Positions 1 through 10,124 of a stretch of DNA of 64,000 bases are shown one piece after another. The DNA is from Caldovatus sediminis (GTDB lineage: Bacteria; Pseudomonadota; Alphaproteobacteria; Acetobacterales; Acetobacteraceae). The notes beneath the pieces are model-generated. The model did not search any database. It was not told the origin of the DNA and was given only the letters and a program-made list of their open reading frames with translations. The DNA is taken from NCBI RefSeq assembly GCF_014644455.1, contig NZ_BMKS01000011.1:44968-108967 (forward strand), read 5' to 3'. Each line of letters begins with the position of its first letter. Within the stretch, counting starts at the first letter, position 1. Position numbers and translations under genes: made by a program.

Positions 1-109
1 GGACGCCGCCACGCCCCGCGCCGGATCGCTTGACCCGGGCCCGTGCGGAACGCATCTCCCCCGTCGTGACCCGCCCCCTCGGAGGCGGTCGGGCGGAGCT
101 TTCCCCGGC

Positions 110-1543
110 ATGACCGAATCCCTCGCCGGCGCCCCCGCGCGGATGCGGCGCCTGTTCGTCCGCACCTGGGGCTGCCAGATGAACGTCTACGACAGCGCCC
201 GCATGGCGGACGTGCTGGCCCCCCTCGGCTACGCGCCGGCGGAGGCGCCCGAGGGCGCCGACATGGTGATCCTCAACACCTGCCACATCCGCGAGAAGGC
301 GGCCGAGAAGGTGTTCTCCGAGCTCGGCCGGCTGCGCGCGCTCAAGGAGCGGCGCGCCGCCGAGGGCGGGCGGATGGTGATCGCCGTCGCCGGCTGCGTC
401 GCCCAGGCCGAGGGGGCGGAGATCACCGCCCGCGCCCCCTGGGTGGACATCGTCCTGGGGCCGCAGACCTACCACCGCCTGCCGGAGATGGTGGCGCGCG
501 CCGCCCGCGCCGCCGGCGCCGTCGTCGAGACCGACTTCCCGGTCGAGGACAAGTTCGACCACCTGCCGGAGCAGGCCGCGCCGCAGGGGGCGACCGCCTT
601 CCTCACCGTGCAGGAGGGCTGCGACAAGTTCTGCTCCTTCTGCGTCGTCCCCTACACGCGCGGCGCCGAGTTCTCCCGCCCCGCCGCCGCGGTGATCGCC
701 GAGGCGCGGCGCCTGGTCGCGCAGGGCGCGCGCGAGATCACGCTGCTCGGCCAGAACGTGAACGCCTGGCATGGCGAGGCGCCGGACGGCGCCGGGGAAT
801 GGCGGCTCGGGCGGCTGCTGCGGGCGCTGGCGGAGATCCCGGGCCTCGCGCGCCTGCGCTACACCACCTCCCACCCGCGCGACGTGGACGCGGAGCTGGT
901 CGCGGCCCATCGCGACCTCCCCGGGCTCATGCCGTTCCTGCACCTTCCCGTGCAGTCGGGCTCGGACCGCATCCTGCGCGCGATGAACCGCGGCCACACG
1001 GCCGCGGACTACCTCCGCCTGGTCGAGCGGCTGCGCGCGGCGCGGCCCGACCTCGCGCTCTCCTCCGACTTCATCGTCGGCCACCCCGGCGAGACGGAGG
1101 CGGATTTCCGCGCCACGCTCGATCTCGTGCGCGCGGTCGGCTTCGCCCAGGCCTTCTCCTTCAAGTACTCGGCGCGGCCTGGAACTCCGGCCGCGGCGGC
1201 GCCACATCAGGTGCCGGAGCCGGCCAAGGAGGCGCGCCTGGCCGAGCTCCAGGCGCTGCTCAGGGAGCAGCAGCAGGCCTTCAACCGCTCGCGCGTCGGC
1301 ATGGGCTTCGATGTCCTGTTCACCGGTCCCGGCCGCCATCCGGGCCAGATCGTCGGGCGCTCGCCCTGGCTGCAGCCCGTCCACGTCCGCGGACCGGCCG
1401 CGCTGATCGGCCGCGTCGCGCCGGTGACCGTGCTCGCCGCCCATCCCAACTCCCTCTCGGCCGCGCTGCGGGACCAGCACGAGGCGGCCGCGGAGACCAC
1501 CCGCCACCCCAACCCGGAGGAAGAGGAGCGCATCAGCGCTTGA
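110..1543 (+). CDS. miaB: tRNA-2-methylthio-N6-dimethylallyladenosine synthase
   Basis: Radical-SAM methylthiotransferase that adds a methylthio group to isopentenyl-A37 of tRNAs reading UNN codons. The N-terminal UPF0004 domain carries its three cluster cysteines in WGCQMN (Cys22), NTCHIREKA and [15 protein letters not shown] is typical of MiaB rather than RimO. The radical-SAM motif is GCDKFCSFC, and a TRAM-like RNA-binding region forms the C-terminus. At 477 aa the length is normal. It is the first gene of a tight operon: its stop overlaps the TTG start of phoH. Met12 (position 143) is an alternative start. Confidence 0.96.
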   Translation: MTESLAGAPARMRRLFVRTWGCQMNVYDSARMADVLAPLGYAPAEAPEGADMVILNTCHIREKAAEKVFSELGRLRALKERRAAEGGRMVIAVAGCVAQAEGAEITARAPWVDIVLGPQTYHRLPEMVARAARAAGAVVETDFPVEDKFDHLPEQAAPQGATAFLTVQEGCDKFCSFCVVPYTRGAEFSRPAAAVIAEARRLVAQGAREITLLGQNVNAWHGEAPDGAGEWRLGRLLRALAEIPGLARLRYTTSHPRDVDAELVAAHRDLPGLMPFLHLPVQSGSDRILRAMNRGHTAADYLRLVERLRAARPDLALSSDFIVGHPGETEADFRATLDLVRAVGFAQAFSFKYSARPGTPAAAAPHQVPEPAKEARLAELQALLREQQQAFNRSRVGMGFDVLFTGPGRHPGQIVGRSPWLQPVHVRGPAALIGRVAPVTVLAAHPNSLSAALRDQHEAAAETTRHPNPEEEERISA

Positions 1544-2661
1544 CCACCATCCCCGCCATCCCGCTGCGCAACCCCGCGGAGGCCCGGCTGTCGCCGCGCC
1601 CCGCCCCCGTCGCCCCCCTCGCCGACCACCAGCACCGTTCCGTCACCCTGCAGTTCGACGACAACGCGCTGCTGCCGATGCTCTACGGGGAGCACGACCG
1701 CCACCTCGCCCGCATCGAGCAGGCGCTCGGCGTCCGCCTGGCCTCGCGCGGCAACCGGCTCTCCATCGCCGGCAGCCCGGAGCGGACGGAACTCGCCGAG
1801 GCGGCGCTGCTCGCCCTGTGGAAGCGGCTCGAGCGCGGCCAGCCGGTCGGCACCGCCGAGGTCGAGGCGGCGCTCCGCCTCGCCGAGGGCGGCGCCGAGC
1901 AGGGCGAGCCGCGCCTGCCGCTCGCCGACCTGCCGGCGATCCGCACGCGCAAGGGCGCGATCGCGCCGCGCAGCGCCGGCCAGGCCGCCTACATCGAGAT
2001 GCTGGCGCGCCACGAGATGGTCTTCGGCATCGGCCCGGCCGGCACCGGCAAGACCTACCTCGCCGTGGCGCAGGGCGTGGCGCTGCTGCAGACCGGGCGG
2101 GTGGACCGCATCGTGCTCAGCCGGCCGGCGGTCGAGGCGGGCGAGCGGCTCGGCTTCCTGCCGGGCGACATGAAGGAGAAGGTGGACCCCTACCTCCGCC
2201 CGCTCTACGACGCGCTGCACGACATGCTCCCCGCCGAGCAGGTCGCGCGCCGCATCGCCTCGGGCGAGATCGAGATCGCGCCGCTCGCCTTCATGCGCGG
2301 CCGCACCCTCGCGCACTGCTACGCCATCCTCGACGAGGCGCAGAACACCACGCCGGCGCAGATCAAGATGTTCCTCACCCGGATGGGCGAGGGCTCGCGC
2401 ATGGTGATCACCGGCGACCCGAGCCAGGTGGACCTGCCCCCCGGCCAGCCGAGCGGCCTCGCCGAGGCGCTGCGGACGCTGGAGGGGGTGGAGGGCATCG
2501 CCGTCGCGCGCTTCGGCGACCGCGACGTGGTGCGGCATCCCCTGGTGGCGCGCATCGTCGCGGCCTATGACCGGGCCGAGGCGGGCCGCGGCCCGTCGGA
2601 GTTCGACCGGCGCCCGGGCGGAGGGGGCGCGAAGAAGGAGAGGGATGGAACCGCGAAGTAG
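1540..2661 (+). CDS. phoH: PhoH-like ATPase
   Basis: PhoH/YbeZ-family P-loop ATPase, usually encoded beside ybeY and thought to act in RNA metabolism. Walker A is GPAGTGKT, the PhoH core includes [16 protein letters not shown], and ILDEAQNTT is Walker B. No ATG precedes the conserved region, so the start is TTG at 1540, which overlaps the miaB stop (TTGA). A GAGGAG sequence lies about 11 nt upstream. The open frame continues far upstream inside miaB, but that part is not PhoH-like. The predicted product is 373 aa, usual for the family, and the gene's end overlaps the ybeY start by 17 nt. Confidence 0.94.
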   Translation: MTTIPAIPLRNPAEARLSPRPAPVAPLADHQHRSVTLQFDDNALLPMLYGEHDRHLARIEQALGVRLASRGNRLSIAGSPERTELAEAALLALWKRLERGQPVGTAEVEAALRLAEGGAEQGEPRLPLADLPAIRTRKGAIAPRSAGQAAYIEMLARHEMVFGIGPAGTGKTYLAVAQGVALLQTGRVDRIVLSRPAVEAGERLGFLPGDMKEKVDPYLRPLYDALHDMLPAEQVARRIASGEIEIAPLAFMRGRTLAHCYAILDEAQNTTPAQIKMFLTRMGEGSRMVITGDPSQVDLPPGQPSGLAEALRTLEGVEGIAVARFGDRDVVRHPLVARIVAAYDRAEAGRGPSEFDRRPGGGGAKKERDGTAK

Positions 2662-3178
2662 CCGTCCCGGCCGCGCGCCCGCGGAGACGCGGGCGGTGAC
2701 GGCCGGGCCCCGGAGGGAGGCGCCGCCGGAGGTGGACGTCTCCGTGATCCTCGCGGCGCCGGGCTGGCGCGCCGCGGTGCCCCGCGTCGAGCGCCTGGCC
2801 CGGCGGGCGGCCGAGGCCGCGCTCCGCGAGGCCGGGCGGGGCGGGGCGATCACCGTGCTCCTCGCCGGCGACCGCGAGTTGCGCCGCCTGAACGGGCGCC
2901 ACCGCGGCAAGGCGAAGCCCACCAACGTGCTGAGCTTCCCGGGCGCGGCGCCGCCGCATCTCGGCGACCTCGCGCTCGCGCTCGGCGTGGTGCGCCGCGA
3001 GGCGCGGGCGAACCGCCGGCCGACGCACGCCCACCTCGCGCACCTCGTCGCCCACGGCGCGCTGCACCTCGCCGGCCACGACCACCTGCACGCCGGCGAG
3101 GCGCGGCGGATGGAACGCGCCGAGGCGCGGGTGATGCGCCGCCTCGGCCTGCCCAACCCCTGGCGGGGGGCGACGTGA
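2645..3178 (+). CDS. ybeY: Endoribonuclease YbeY
   Basis: Metal-dependent endoribonuclease for 16S rRNA 3' maturation and ribosome quality control. The UPF0054 signature is [13 protein letters not shown], containing the three zinc-binding histidines. PTNVLSFPG is the second family motif. ATG 2645 is preferred because AAGGAG lies just upstream; the frame opens earlier (2567), but that extension is arginine-rich low complexity inside phoH. Predicted 177 aa, slightly long because of a proline- and arginine-rich N-terminus. Its stop overlaps the next start. Confidence 0.94.
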   Translation: MEPRSSRPGRAPAETRAVTAGPRREAPPEVDVSVILAAPGWRAAVPRVERLARRAAEAALREAGRGGAITVLLAGDRELRRLNGRHRGKAKPTNVLSFPGAAPPHLGDLALALGVVRREARANRRPTHAHLAHLVAHGALHLAGHDHLHAGEARRMERAEARVMRRLGLPNPWRGAT

Positions 3179-4185
3179 TGGGCGAGGACGGACCGCACCC
3201 GCCGCGCGACGGCGGCGGCAGTCCCACCGGGCCGGAGCGCGGCCTGTTCTGGCGCCTCCAGGGCCTGCTGCGCCGGCGCGAGGCCGAGAGCGTCCGCGAC
3301 CGCGTCGAGGAGCTGATCGAGGGCCGCGCCGAGGACGCGAACGGCGGCCGCCGCGCCGCGGCCGAGGAGCTCGACGCGCACGAGCGGGTGCTGCTGCGCA
3401 ACGTGCTGCGCCTGCGCGGCAAGACCGCCTACGACGTGATGGTGCCGCGCGCCGACATCACGGCGATGCCGGAGAACCTGACGCTCGACCAGGCGATCCG
3501 CCTGATCCAGCGCGAGGGCCACAGCCGCTACCCGGTGTTCCGCGAGAACCTCGACGACATCGTCGGCATGGTCCACATCAAGGACGTCTTCGCCGCGATC
3601 GGGCGCGAGCAGCAGGGCCAGCCCTTCAGCCTGAAGGCGATCCTGCGCAAGCCGCTCTTCGTCGTCCCCTCGGTGCCGGTGCTCGACCTGCTGCTGCAGA
3701 TGCGCCAGGCGCGCATCCACATGGCCCTGGTGGTGGACGAGTACGGCGGCATTGACGGCCTGATCACCATCGAGGACCTGGTCGAGACCATCGTCGGCGA
3801 CATCAGCGACGAGCACGACGAGCCGGCGCCGCCGCAGATCGTCGAGCGGCCGGACGGCACGCTGGAGCTCGACGCGCGCACCCCGGTCGAGCTGTTCGAG
3901 AGCCGGCTCGGCGCGGTGCTGACCGCCGAGGAGCGCGCCGCCGACATCGACACGGTGGGCGGGCTCGTCTTCACCCTCGCCGGCCGCGTGCCGGCGCGGG
4001 GCGAGCTGATCTCGCACCCCTCCGGGCTGGAGTTCCAGGTGCTGGAGGCCGATCCGCGGCGCATCCGCCGGCTGCGGGTGCGCCGCCCGGGCATGGGGCC
4101 GCCCGCCGGCGCGCCGCAGCCGGGTTCCCTGCCCCCGGGCGCCTCGCCGCCGCCGCCGGACTCGATGCCGCGGGCGGCGGAGTAG
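3175..4185 (+). CDS. corC: Hemolysin-family CBS-domain protein (CorC/HlyC type)
   Basis: CorC-like cytosolic protein with two CBS domains and a C-terminal CorC_HlyC (transporter-associated) domain, linked to Mg/Co efflux. [16 protein letters not shown] and [19 protein letters not shown] are family signatures, and no DUF21 membrane domain is present. The start is GTG 3175 or ATG 3178, both touching the ybeY stop. The last 35 residues are a proline-rich tail of unknown use. Completes the miaB-phoH-ybeY-corC operon; lnt, which often follows, is absent here. Confidence 0.92.
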   Translation: MMGEDGPHPPRDGGGSPTGPERGLFWRLQGLLRRREAESVRDRVEELIEGRAEDANGGRRAAAEELDAHERVLLRNVLRLRGKTAYDVMVPRADITAMPENLTLDQAIRLIQREGHSRYPVFRENLDDIVGMVHIKDVFAAIGREQQGQPFSLKAILRKPLFVVPSVPVLDLLLQMRQARIHMALVVDEYGGIDGLITIEDLVETIVGDISDEHDEPAPPQIVERPDGTLELDARTPVELFESRLGAVLTAEERAADIDTVGGLVFTLAGRVPARGELISHPSGLEFQVLEADPRRIRRLRVRRPGMGPPAGAPQPGSLPPGASPPPPDSMPRAAE

Positions 4186-4220
4186 GCGGCCCGCCCACCG
4201 GCGCCCCGCCGCGTCCGTTC

Positions 4221-4237
4221 CGGACCGGGGAGGTCCG
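4221..4237. terminator. Possible hairpin between convergent genes
   Basis: A 6-bp inverted repeat (CGGACC, 5-nt loop, GGTCCG) lies 35 nt after the corC stop. There is no T-tract, so a terminator role is only a guess. The rest of 4186-4432 shows no gene. Confidence 0.25.
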
Positions 4238-4432
4238 CACGGGACGGGTGGACGCGACGGGGCGGCCTCGAGGGGCGCTCGGCAATCCGGGCATGCCGGT
4301 CTGGCTCGGCCTCCTGCGTTAGGAGGGCAGATCGCGGACGGCTGGAACGGCCGGAAGCGCGACCCTGCTCGGCCAACGACGAGCGGGAGCCGTGCAGCGA
4401 GCACGGCCAAGCGAAAACGGCGCCAGCGAGCG

Positions 4433-6604
4433 CTATCGCCGCGCCGCCGCCTCCGCGACCGGGGCCGACCCCCCGACGCCGGCCGCCGCCAGCGCGCGCA
4501 GCACGATGCCCTCGGTGAGGATCTGCGGCAGCACCTCAGGCGGCCCGCCGTCGGCGGGATAGATCAGGTAGAGCGGCACGCCCTCGCGCCCATGCGCGCG
4601 CAGCAGGGCGCCGACCGCCGGATCGCCGCGCGTCCAGTCGGCCTTCAGGTAGGCGACGCGGCCGGCGGCGAAGGCCGCGCGCACCGCCGCGGCGCGCAGC
4701 GCCACGCGTTCGTTGACCTGGCAGCTGAGGCACCAAGCGGCGGTGGCGTTGACGAAGACCGGCCGGCCCTCCGCGCGCAGCGCGGCGAGGCGGGCCTCGG
4801 ACCAGGGTTCGGCGCCGTCCGCCGCGTCCGGGGCGGCGGCGGAGGCCGCGGCGGAAGCGGAAGGGGCGACGGTCAGGCCGGGCAGCAGGGCAGTGGCGGC
4901 GAGCGCGGCGGCGAGCGCGAGGCCGGCACCGATCCGGCCGGCGCGGACCCCGCCCGCGCGCTGCGCCGCGCCGAGCGCCCAGGCGCCGAAGCCGACCAGC
5001 ACGCCGCCGAGCAGCGCGACCAGCACCCCGTCCGGCCCCGCCTGCTGCGCCAGCACCCAGACGAGCCAGGCCGCCGCGCCGAACATCGGGAAGGCGAGGC
5101 CCTGGCGCAGCCGCTCCATCCACGGCCCGGGCCGCGGCAGGGCGCGGGCGAGCCCGGGCGCGGCCGCCAGCGCCGCCGAGGGCGCGGCGAGGCCGAGGCC
5201 GAGGGCGAGGAACACCGCGAGCGTCGCCGCCGGGTCCATCGCCAGCGCCGCGCCGATCGCGGCGGCCATGAAGGGCGCGGTGCAGGGCGTGGCGAGCAGC
5301 ACCGCGAGCACGCCGGTCGCGGCGCTGCCGAGCAGCGTGCCGTGGCGGCGCGCGGCGATCCCGCCCGCAACGTTGGCCGCGGCGGCCACCGGCGCCCCGC
5401 CATGGCCCAGCGCATAGACGCCGGCGAGGTTGAGCCCGACGGCGAGCATCAGCCAGGCCATGCCGGCGACGAAGGCCGGGGCGGTGAACTGGAAGCCCCA
5501 GCCGGCCGCCGCCCCGGCCGCGCGCAGCCCGAGCAGCAGCCCGCCGAGCGCCGCGAAGGCGGCGACGACGCCGAGCGTGTAGCCCATCGCCTCGCGCCGC
5601 ACCGCGCCGCGCGCCGCGCCGGCGAGCCGCGCCAGCCCCAGCGCCTTCATCGCCAGCACCGGGAAGACGCAGGGCATCAGGTTGAGCAGCAGGCCGCCGA
5701 GCAGCGCCAGGCCGATCGCCTGCCACAGCGCCGACGCAGCCGCGGGCGCCGCCGCGGCGGCCGCGACGGGGGCGGCCAGGGCGAAGGCGGCGCGCCGCCC
5801 GCCGCCATCGGTGATCGCCAGCACGCCGGAGAGGGATCCGGGGAGGGCGGCGGCGCTCTCGGCGCGGGTGAGGGCGAGGGCGAGGCCGCCCACGCGCACC
5901 GTCAGGCGCTGCGGCGCGGCGTGGTCGAGCGCGTCGGGCGCGTCGGGGAAGAAGAAGGCCTCGCGCACCGTGGCCGGCGACAGGCCGGGGCCGTCGAGGA
6001 GGAGCCGCGCCGCCCGGCCGGGCCCGGCCTCGACGCGTGCCGCCCAGGGCGCGGGGCGGGGCTGCGCCGCCTCGGCGGCGGCGAAGAGCGGCGCGAGGGC
6101 GGGATCGGGGCGGGCCGCGGCCGCGACCGGGAGGTCGAGACGGAACCGGCCCGTCTCCGGGATGCAGATCTGCTCGCAGACGAGCCAGGTGGCCTCGGCC
6201 TCGACCGGAAGCGAGCCGCCGGGGGCGAGCCCCGCCGGCGGGGTGACGCGCAGCGGCAGCAGGACCTCGCCCTGGTAACCGAAGTTCACGAGCGGGCCGT
6301 AGGGGATGCGCTGCGGGGCGGGCCACTCGATCGGGCCGGCGGCGGCGCCTTCCGGCAGGCGCAGCATGATCTCGGGCGGGGCGCCGGCGTCGCCGGCGTT
6401 CTTCCAGTAGGTGTGCCAGCCGGGGGCGAGGCGCAGGCGCAGCCCGATCCGGAACGGTTCGTCCGGCGCGACGGCCGCGGCCTCCGCCGCCAGGGTGGCG
6501 GTGGCGCGCGGCGAGACGACGGGCGCGCTCTCGAGCGCCAGGGCGGGCGGCGGGACGGCGCCGAGGGCGGCGAGCAGGGCCAGGGCGGCGAGGAAGAGGC
6601 GCAT
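4433..6604 (-). CDS. DsbD/ScsB-like protein-disulfide reductase
   Basis: Membrane thiol-disulfide reductase carrying electrons from cytoplasmic thioredoxin to periplasmic substrates. Layout: signal peptide (residues 1-22); periplasmic DsbD-alpha-like domain with Cys143 and Cys147 in LVCEQIC; an eight-helix-type membrane domain with LMPCVFPVL and ATPCTAPFM, whose cysteines are the shuttle pair; and a C-terminal thioredoxin domain with WCLSC. The long N-terminal domain with WHTYWKNAGD resembles ScsB-type proteins. The start at 6604 begins the signal peptide; 6643 would add 13 residues and spoil it. It runs alone, convergent with corC. Confidence 0.9.
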   Translation of the reverse strand: MRLFLAALALLAALGAVPPPALALESAPVVSPRATATLAAEAAAVAPDEPFRIGLRLRLAPGWHTYWKNAGDAGAPPEIMLRLPEGAAAGPIEWPAPQRIPYGPLVNFGYQGEVLLPLRVTPPAGLAPGGSLPVEAEATWLVCEQICIPETGRFRLDLPVAAAARPDPALAPLFAAAEAAQPRPAPWAARVEAGPGRAARLLLDGPGLSPATVREAFFFPDAPDALDHAAPQRLTVRVGGLALALTRAESAAALPGSLSGVLAITDGGGRRAAFALAAPVAAAAAAPAAASALWQAIGLALLGGLLLNLMPCVFPVLAMKALGLARLAGAARGAVRREAMGYTLGVVAAFAALGGLLLGLRAAGAAAGWGFQFTAPAFVAGMAWLMLAVGLNLAGVYALGHGGAPVAAAANVAGGIAARRHGTLLGSAATGVLAVLLATPCTAPFMAAAIGAALAMDPAATLAVFLALGLGLAAPSAALAAAPGLARALPRPGPWMERLRQGLAFPMFGAAAWLVWVLAQQAGPDGVLVALLGGVLVGFGAWALGAAQRAGGVRAGRIGAGLALAAALAATALLPGLTVAPSASAAASAAAPDAADGAEPWSEARLAALRAEGRPVFVNATAAWCLSCQVNERVALRAAAVRAAFAAGRVAYLKADWTRGDPAVGALLRAHGREGVPLYLIYPADGGPPEVLPQILTEGIVLRALAAAGVGGSAPVAEAAARR

Positions 6605-6850
6605 CGCGGCCGGATAGAACGGGACGGGAGGCGCCCCGGACAAGCCCCGATCGGCGCGGGACTGCCGCGCCCGCGCCGCACCCCGCCCGGGGCGGCCGGC
6701 AGCGCCGTCCGGGGCCTGCCATGCCGGTCGCCGTGCCTGCCGGCGATCGTGCGCGCGAGCGGAACCCCTGCCCGCGGCCGGTCCCGCCGCCGCGCCAGGC
6801 GCGCGGGCGCAGGGGTCGGCCGCCGGTGCGATCGCGCCCCCGGCCGGCGG

Positions 6851-7723
6851 CTACTCCCCGCCGAGGAAGTCGCGGGTCCAGGCGGCGTAGCGCTCCTCCC
6901 GCATCAGGCGCGCCATGAAGCCGGAGGGCGGCAGGCCGGGGAGGTCCGCCGGCTTCACGCCCTCGCGCAGCGCCTTCAGCGTCGCGTGCACCGCCTGCGC
7001 CGCGGCGGCGATTCCCTGGTGCCCCTGCAGCGCGATCCGCACCCGGTGCGCGGCGAGGAGCGCGCGGTCGGCCAGCTCGCCCTCGATGCTGCCGAGGATC
7101 AGCGGCAGCCGCGTCGCCTCGGCGATCGCGGCGAGCTGCGCCCGCGTCTTCACGCCGGTGAAGAAGAGCGCGTCGGCGCCCGCCGCCTCGTAGGCCCGGG
7201 CGCGGGCGATCGCCTCCTCGACGCCGGCGATCTGCACCGCCCCGGTGCGGGCGACGACGAGGAAGGCCGGATCGTCCCGCCCGGCCAGCGCGGCGCGGAT
7301 CTTGCCGAGCCCCTCCTCGCGCGAGACGAGCTGCGGCTTGGCGGCGCCGTGGGGCTGGGGGAGCAGCGTGTCCTCGATGGTGGCGGCGGCGATGCCGGCG
7401 GCCTCGACCTCCTGGATCGTGCGCATGGCGTTGAGCGCGTTGCCGTAGCCGTGGTCCGCGTCCACCAGCACCGGCAGGTCGGGGGCGGCGCGGCAGATGC
7501 GGCGGCACTGCTCGGCGAACTCGGAGAGCGTCACCAGGATCAGGTCGGGCGCGCCGAGCACCGCGAGCGAGGCGGTGGAGCCGGCGAACATGCCGAGCTC
7601 GAAGCCGATGTCCTGCGCGATGCGCGCCGAGAGCGGATCGTACACCGACGCGGGATGGTGGCACGCCGCGCCGGCGAGGAGGGCGCGCACGCGCTCGCGG
7701 CGGCGGGTGGCGGTGGTGGACAT
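6851..7723 (-). CDS. Isocitrate lyase/PEP mutase superfamily enzyme (oxaloacetate decarboxylase-like)
   Basis: A TIM-barrel C-C lyase of the PEP mutase/isocitrate lyase superfamily. LVDADHGYGNALNAMRT supplies the Mg-binding Asp pair, and ATIEDTLLP is the next family motif. The overall pattern (VYDPLSARIAQDIGFELGMF) resembles bacterial oxaloacetate decarboxylase of the PA4872 type more than methylisocitrate lyase; the catalytic KKCGH loop of true isocitrate lyases is missing. The start at 7723 (MSTTATRRRE) has AGGGGAAA upstream; 7765 is the longer option. Substrate is not certain from sequence alone. Confidence 0.82.
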   Translation of the reverse strand: MSTTATRRRERVRALLAGAACHHPASVYDPLSARIAQDIGFELGMFAGSTASLAVLGAPDLILVTLSEFAEQCRRICRAAPDLPVLVDADHGYGNALNAMRTIQEVEAAGIAAATIEDTLLPQPHGAAKPQLVSREEGLGKIRAALAGRDDPAFLVVARTGAVQIAGVEEAIARARAYEAAGADALFFTGVKTRAQLAAIAEATRLPLILGSIEGELADRALLAAHRVRIALQGHQGIAAAAQAVHATLKALREGVKPADLPGLPPSGFMARLMREERYAAWTRDFLGGE

Positions 7724-7869
7724 CGGCGGCGTTTCCCCTGGCGGTCGGTCCGGCTGGCGCGCCACTCTGCCCGAGGGCGGGCCGGCCGGCGAGTGCCGCG
7801 GCGCCGGTTGCCCGCGGCGCGGCCAGGGCGCTTGATGCGGCTCCCCGCGTCTGCGACACAGGAAACGGA

Positions 7870-8154
7870 ATGAGCGGCAAGGTCGTCAGCCTCGTCCGGG
7901 CCAGCGGCTCCGACGACACGATGTGGGCGGTGGTGGCCCGGGTGGGGAAGGCAAGCCAGGTGGCCGAGATCTACCGGAGCCGCGCCGCCGCCCTCGCCGA
8001 TCGCGACTGGCGCGAGCAGCAGGTGCGGGCCTACGCGTCCTTCCTGCAGAGTTGCGGACGGCCGGTGCCGTTCTACAGCGTCGCGCCGATCCGGCGTGCC
8101 GACCTGCCCCGGCGCTGGCGGCCCCTGCCGGCGCTCGGCTTCCTCCAGGGCTGA
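7870..8154 (+). CDS. Hypothetical protein, 94 aa
   Basis: No family is recognised. The 94-aa product is basic, with GKVVSLVRA at the start, a mixed helical middle (ASQVAEIYRSRAAALADRDW) and no signal peptide or membrane segment. It is supported by a good ribosome-binding site (AGGAAACGGA directly before ATG) and by lying alone and divergent from the lyase gene at 6851. A role cannot be assigned. Confidence 0.6.
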   Translation: MSGKVVSLVRASGSDDTMWAVVARVGKASQVAEIYRSRAAALADRDWREQQVRAYASFLQSCGRPVPFYSVAPIRRADLPRRWRPLPALGFLQG

Positions 8155-8279
8155 GGGCCGCTTTCGCGCGGCCGTGCCCGCGGCAACGGCTCTCGCGCGT
8201 CGCTTGTCGAGCGCCAGTCCGCTGGCGATTGGCCCCTTGCCGGTCGCGGGCAGACGGCACCAGGCCGCGCGGCGGTTCC

Positions 8280-8888
8280 TCAGGCGCCGCCTTGCCGGCC
8301 GGCCGGCGCGCCGCCGCCGTGCACGACGCCGAGCTCCAGCGCGGCGCGGTGCAGCCGGGCGGCGAATTCCCCCTCCGGCCCGAGGTCGGGCGGCGGCGGC
8401 AGGGCCCTCATCGCGTCGAGCAGCGCGGTGCTGGCCGGGATCAGCACGCCGCAGGCGACCGCGAACTCGGGATCGGCGTCCGCCACCCGCGCCGCGAAGG
8501 GCAGGCCCGGGCGGGCGATGGAGGCGAGCGTCTCGTCCATCAGCCGCACCGGGGCGCCCGCGCCCATCTCGTCGAGCAGGACGCCGCCTTCCGGGTGCCG
8601 GTCGCGGATCCGGAACAGCGACAGGCGCGAGGCGCGCAGCGCGGCGAGCAGGCGCGCGCGCTCGGAGCCCGCCTCCGGCCGCGGGCGGAGCTGCGCCGCG
8701 TAGCGGTCGATGCCGCGCGGCAGGCGCCCGACCGCGGCGTAGAGGCCGAGATCGTAGAGCAGCACCGCCGCCGCCTCGTGCGGCACCGCCGGCTGCCGCC
8801 CGTCCCAGAGGCCGAGGTAGCGGGCATGGGCGACGACGCTCGGCCGCGGCACATGGGCGAGCGCGGCGGTCTGCATCTCCAGCCGCAA
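8280..8888 (-). CDS. Conserved-looking hypothetical protein at the end of the sugar ABC operon
   Basis: Unrecognised soluble protein, mostly helical, without motifs for a known enzyme. The clear coding frame has no ATG at its natural beginning. The first standard start is TTG 8888 (ATG 8876 is internal), yet the frame reads back through IERYRRLAALRLEM to a CTG at 8948. That CTG has GGAGTGAGG upstream and overlaps the stop of the dehydrogenase gene by 8 nt, so translation may begin at 8948. Last gene of the importer operon, so a role in the same catabolic pathway is inferred only from position. Confidence 0.65.
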   Translation of the reverse strand: MRLEMQTAALAHVPRPSVVAHARYLGLWDGRQPAVPHEAAAVLLYDLGLYAAVGRLPRGIDRYAAQLRPRPEAGSERARLLAALRASRLSLFRIRDRHPEGGVLLDEMGAGAPVRLMDETLASIARPGLPFAARVADADPEFAVACGVLIPASTALLDAMRALPPPPDLGPEGEFAARLHRAALELGVVHGGGAPAGRQGGA

Positions 8889-8940
8889 CGCGGCGAGGCG
8901 GCGGTAGCGCTCGATCGGCGAGAGCGCGGGCGCGGCGGGA

Positions 8941-10032
8941 TCAGACAGGGGGCCTCACTCCGAGCCGCCGCGCCGTGGCGAGGATCGAGTCCCAGGTGTC
9001 GCGCTGCAGCGGCACGCCGTTGGCGAGGCGCTCGGCGCGGGTGCGGGCCTCCGGCTCGCCGGGGGCGAGGACCTCGCCGCCCGGCGTGGCGGGGCGGCTC
9101 GCCTTGACCCAGTCCACATAGGCGCGGCCGGCGCGCTGGAATTCCGCCTGCGTGCCGAAATGCGCGGGCGAGAGGTAGATCGAGAGCATGCCGTTGGCGA
9201 TGCGCCCGCGCTCCTCGACGGGGCCGGAGGTGCCGCCGCCGGTCAGCGCGCCGGCGAGCAGCTCGCACATCAGGGCGAGGCCCGAGCCCTTGTGCTCGCC
9301 GAAGGCGCGGATCGCGCCCCGGCCGTTGGCGGGGCTGCGCGGGCCGACGCGCTCGTAGGGGCCGTAGAGGGTGTGGGGGTCGCCGGAGAGGCGGCCGTCG
9401 GGCTCGATCAGCGCATCGGGCGGCAGCGGCTTGCCGCCGTTGGAGGCGACGAGGACCTTGCCCTCGGCGACGAGGGAGGTGGCGAAGTCGAGCACGACGG
9501 GGCGGCCCTCGAGCGGGACGCCGATGGCGATCGGCGCGGTGGAGAAGCGCCGCTCCACGCCGCCGAAGGGGGCGACCAGGCAGGAGCCGGCGACGTTGAC
9601 GAAGTGGATCGAGATCAGGCCGGCGGCGACGGCGCGCTCCGCGTAGTCGCCGACGCGGCCGATGTGGCCGGCGTTGCGCAGGCCGACGATGCAGGTGCCG
9701 TGCCGCTGCGCCCGCTCGATGCCGAGGGCGACGGCCTGGGGGGCGACGGTCTGGCCGAAGCCCCACTGGCCGTCGAGGAGGAGGAAGGTGCCGCCGTCGG
9801 TGACGGTCTCGACCGTCCGGCCCTTCACGACGTAGCCGGATTCCAGCCACTCGACGTAGCGCGGCACGCGGGCGACGCCGTGGCTGTCGTGGCCGGCGAG
9901 GTTGGCGCCGAGGAGGTGGGCGGCGATGCGCCCGGCCTCGGCGGCATCGCAGCCGGCGGCGAGGAAGATGTCGCGCACGAGGGATTCGAGCGCGTCGGCG
10001 CCGATCCGCACCGGGGCGGCCTGGCTGTCCAT
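8941..10032 (-). CDS. Ldh-family NAD(P)-dependent oxidoreductase
   Basis: Member of the malate/L-sulfolactate/ureidoglycolate dehydrogenase family (Ldh_2), which uses a non-Rossmann NAD(P) fold. Diagnostic stretches are NLAGHDSHGVARVPRYVEWL (with the catalytic histidine), NAGHIGRVGDYAERA and GEHKGSGLALMCELLAGAL. At 363 aa the length is typical. It lies downstream of the SDR in the ABC importer operon, so the two dehydrogenases probably act on the imported carbohydrate or its oxidised acid. Exact substrate unknown. Confidence 0.9.
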   Translation of the reverse strand: MDSQAAPVRIGADALESLVRDIFLAAGCDAAEAGRIAAHLLGANLAGHDSHGVARVPRYVEWLESGYVVKGRTVETVTDGGTFLLLDGQWGFGQTVAPQAVALGIERAQRHGTCIVGLRNAGHIGRVGDYAERAVAAGLISIHFVNVAGSCLVAPFGGVERRFSTAPIAIGVPLEGRPVVLDFATSLVAEGKVLVASNGGKPLPPDALIEPDGRLSGDPHTLYGPYERVGPRSPANGRGAIRAFGEHKGSGLALMCELLAGALTGGGTSGPVEERGRIANGMLSIYLSPAHFGTQAEFQRAGRAYVDWVKASRPATPGGEVLAPGEPEARTRAERLANGVPLQRDTWDSILATARRLGVRPPV

Positions 10033-10124
10033 GGGCAGGTGGTCCTGACTCGGTCCTTCGGCGTCCGGTTAGCAGGACGGGGCGGCGCCGTCATCCCGGC
10101 GCGGGCGTCGTCCGGCCCGCGCGC

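Noticed and set aside
1..109. Gene remnant upstream of miaB
   Set aside because: No frame in these 109 bases could be tied to a product; it may be the end of a gene outside the window or plain intergenic DNA.
1207..4410. Very long minus-strand open frame opposite miaB-phoH-ybeY-corC
   Set aside because: High GC content makes long antisense frames. It overlaps four well-recognised genes and its translation is Arg/Ala/Gly-rich without domains.
6851..7723. Methylisocitrate lyase or a second isocitrate lyase
   Set aside because: The KKCGH catalytic loop is absent; the pattern is closer to oxaloacetate decarboxylase/PEP mutase-like enzymes.
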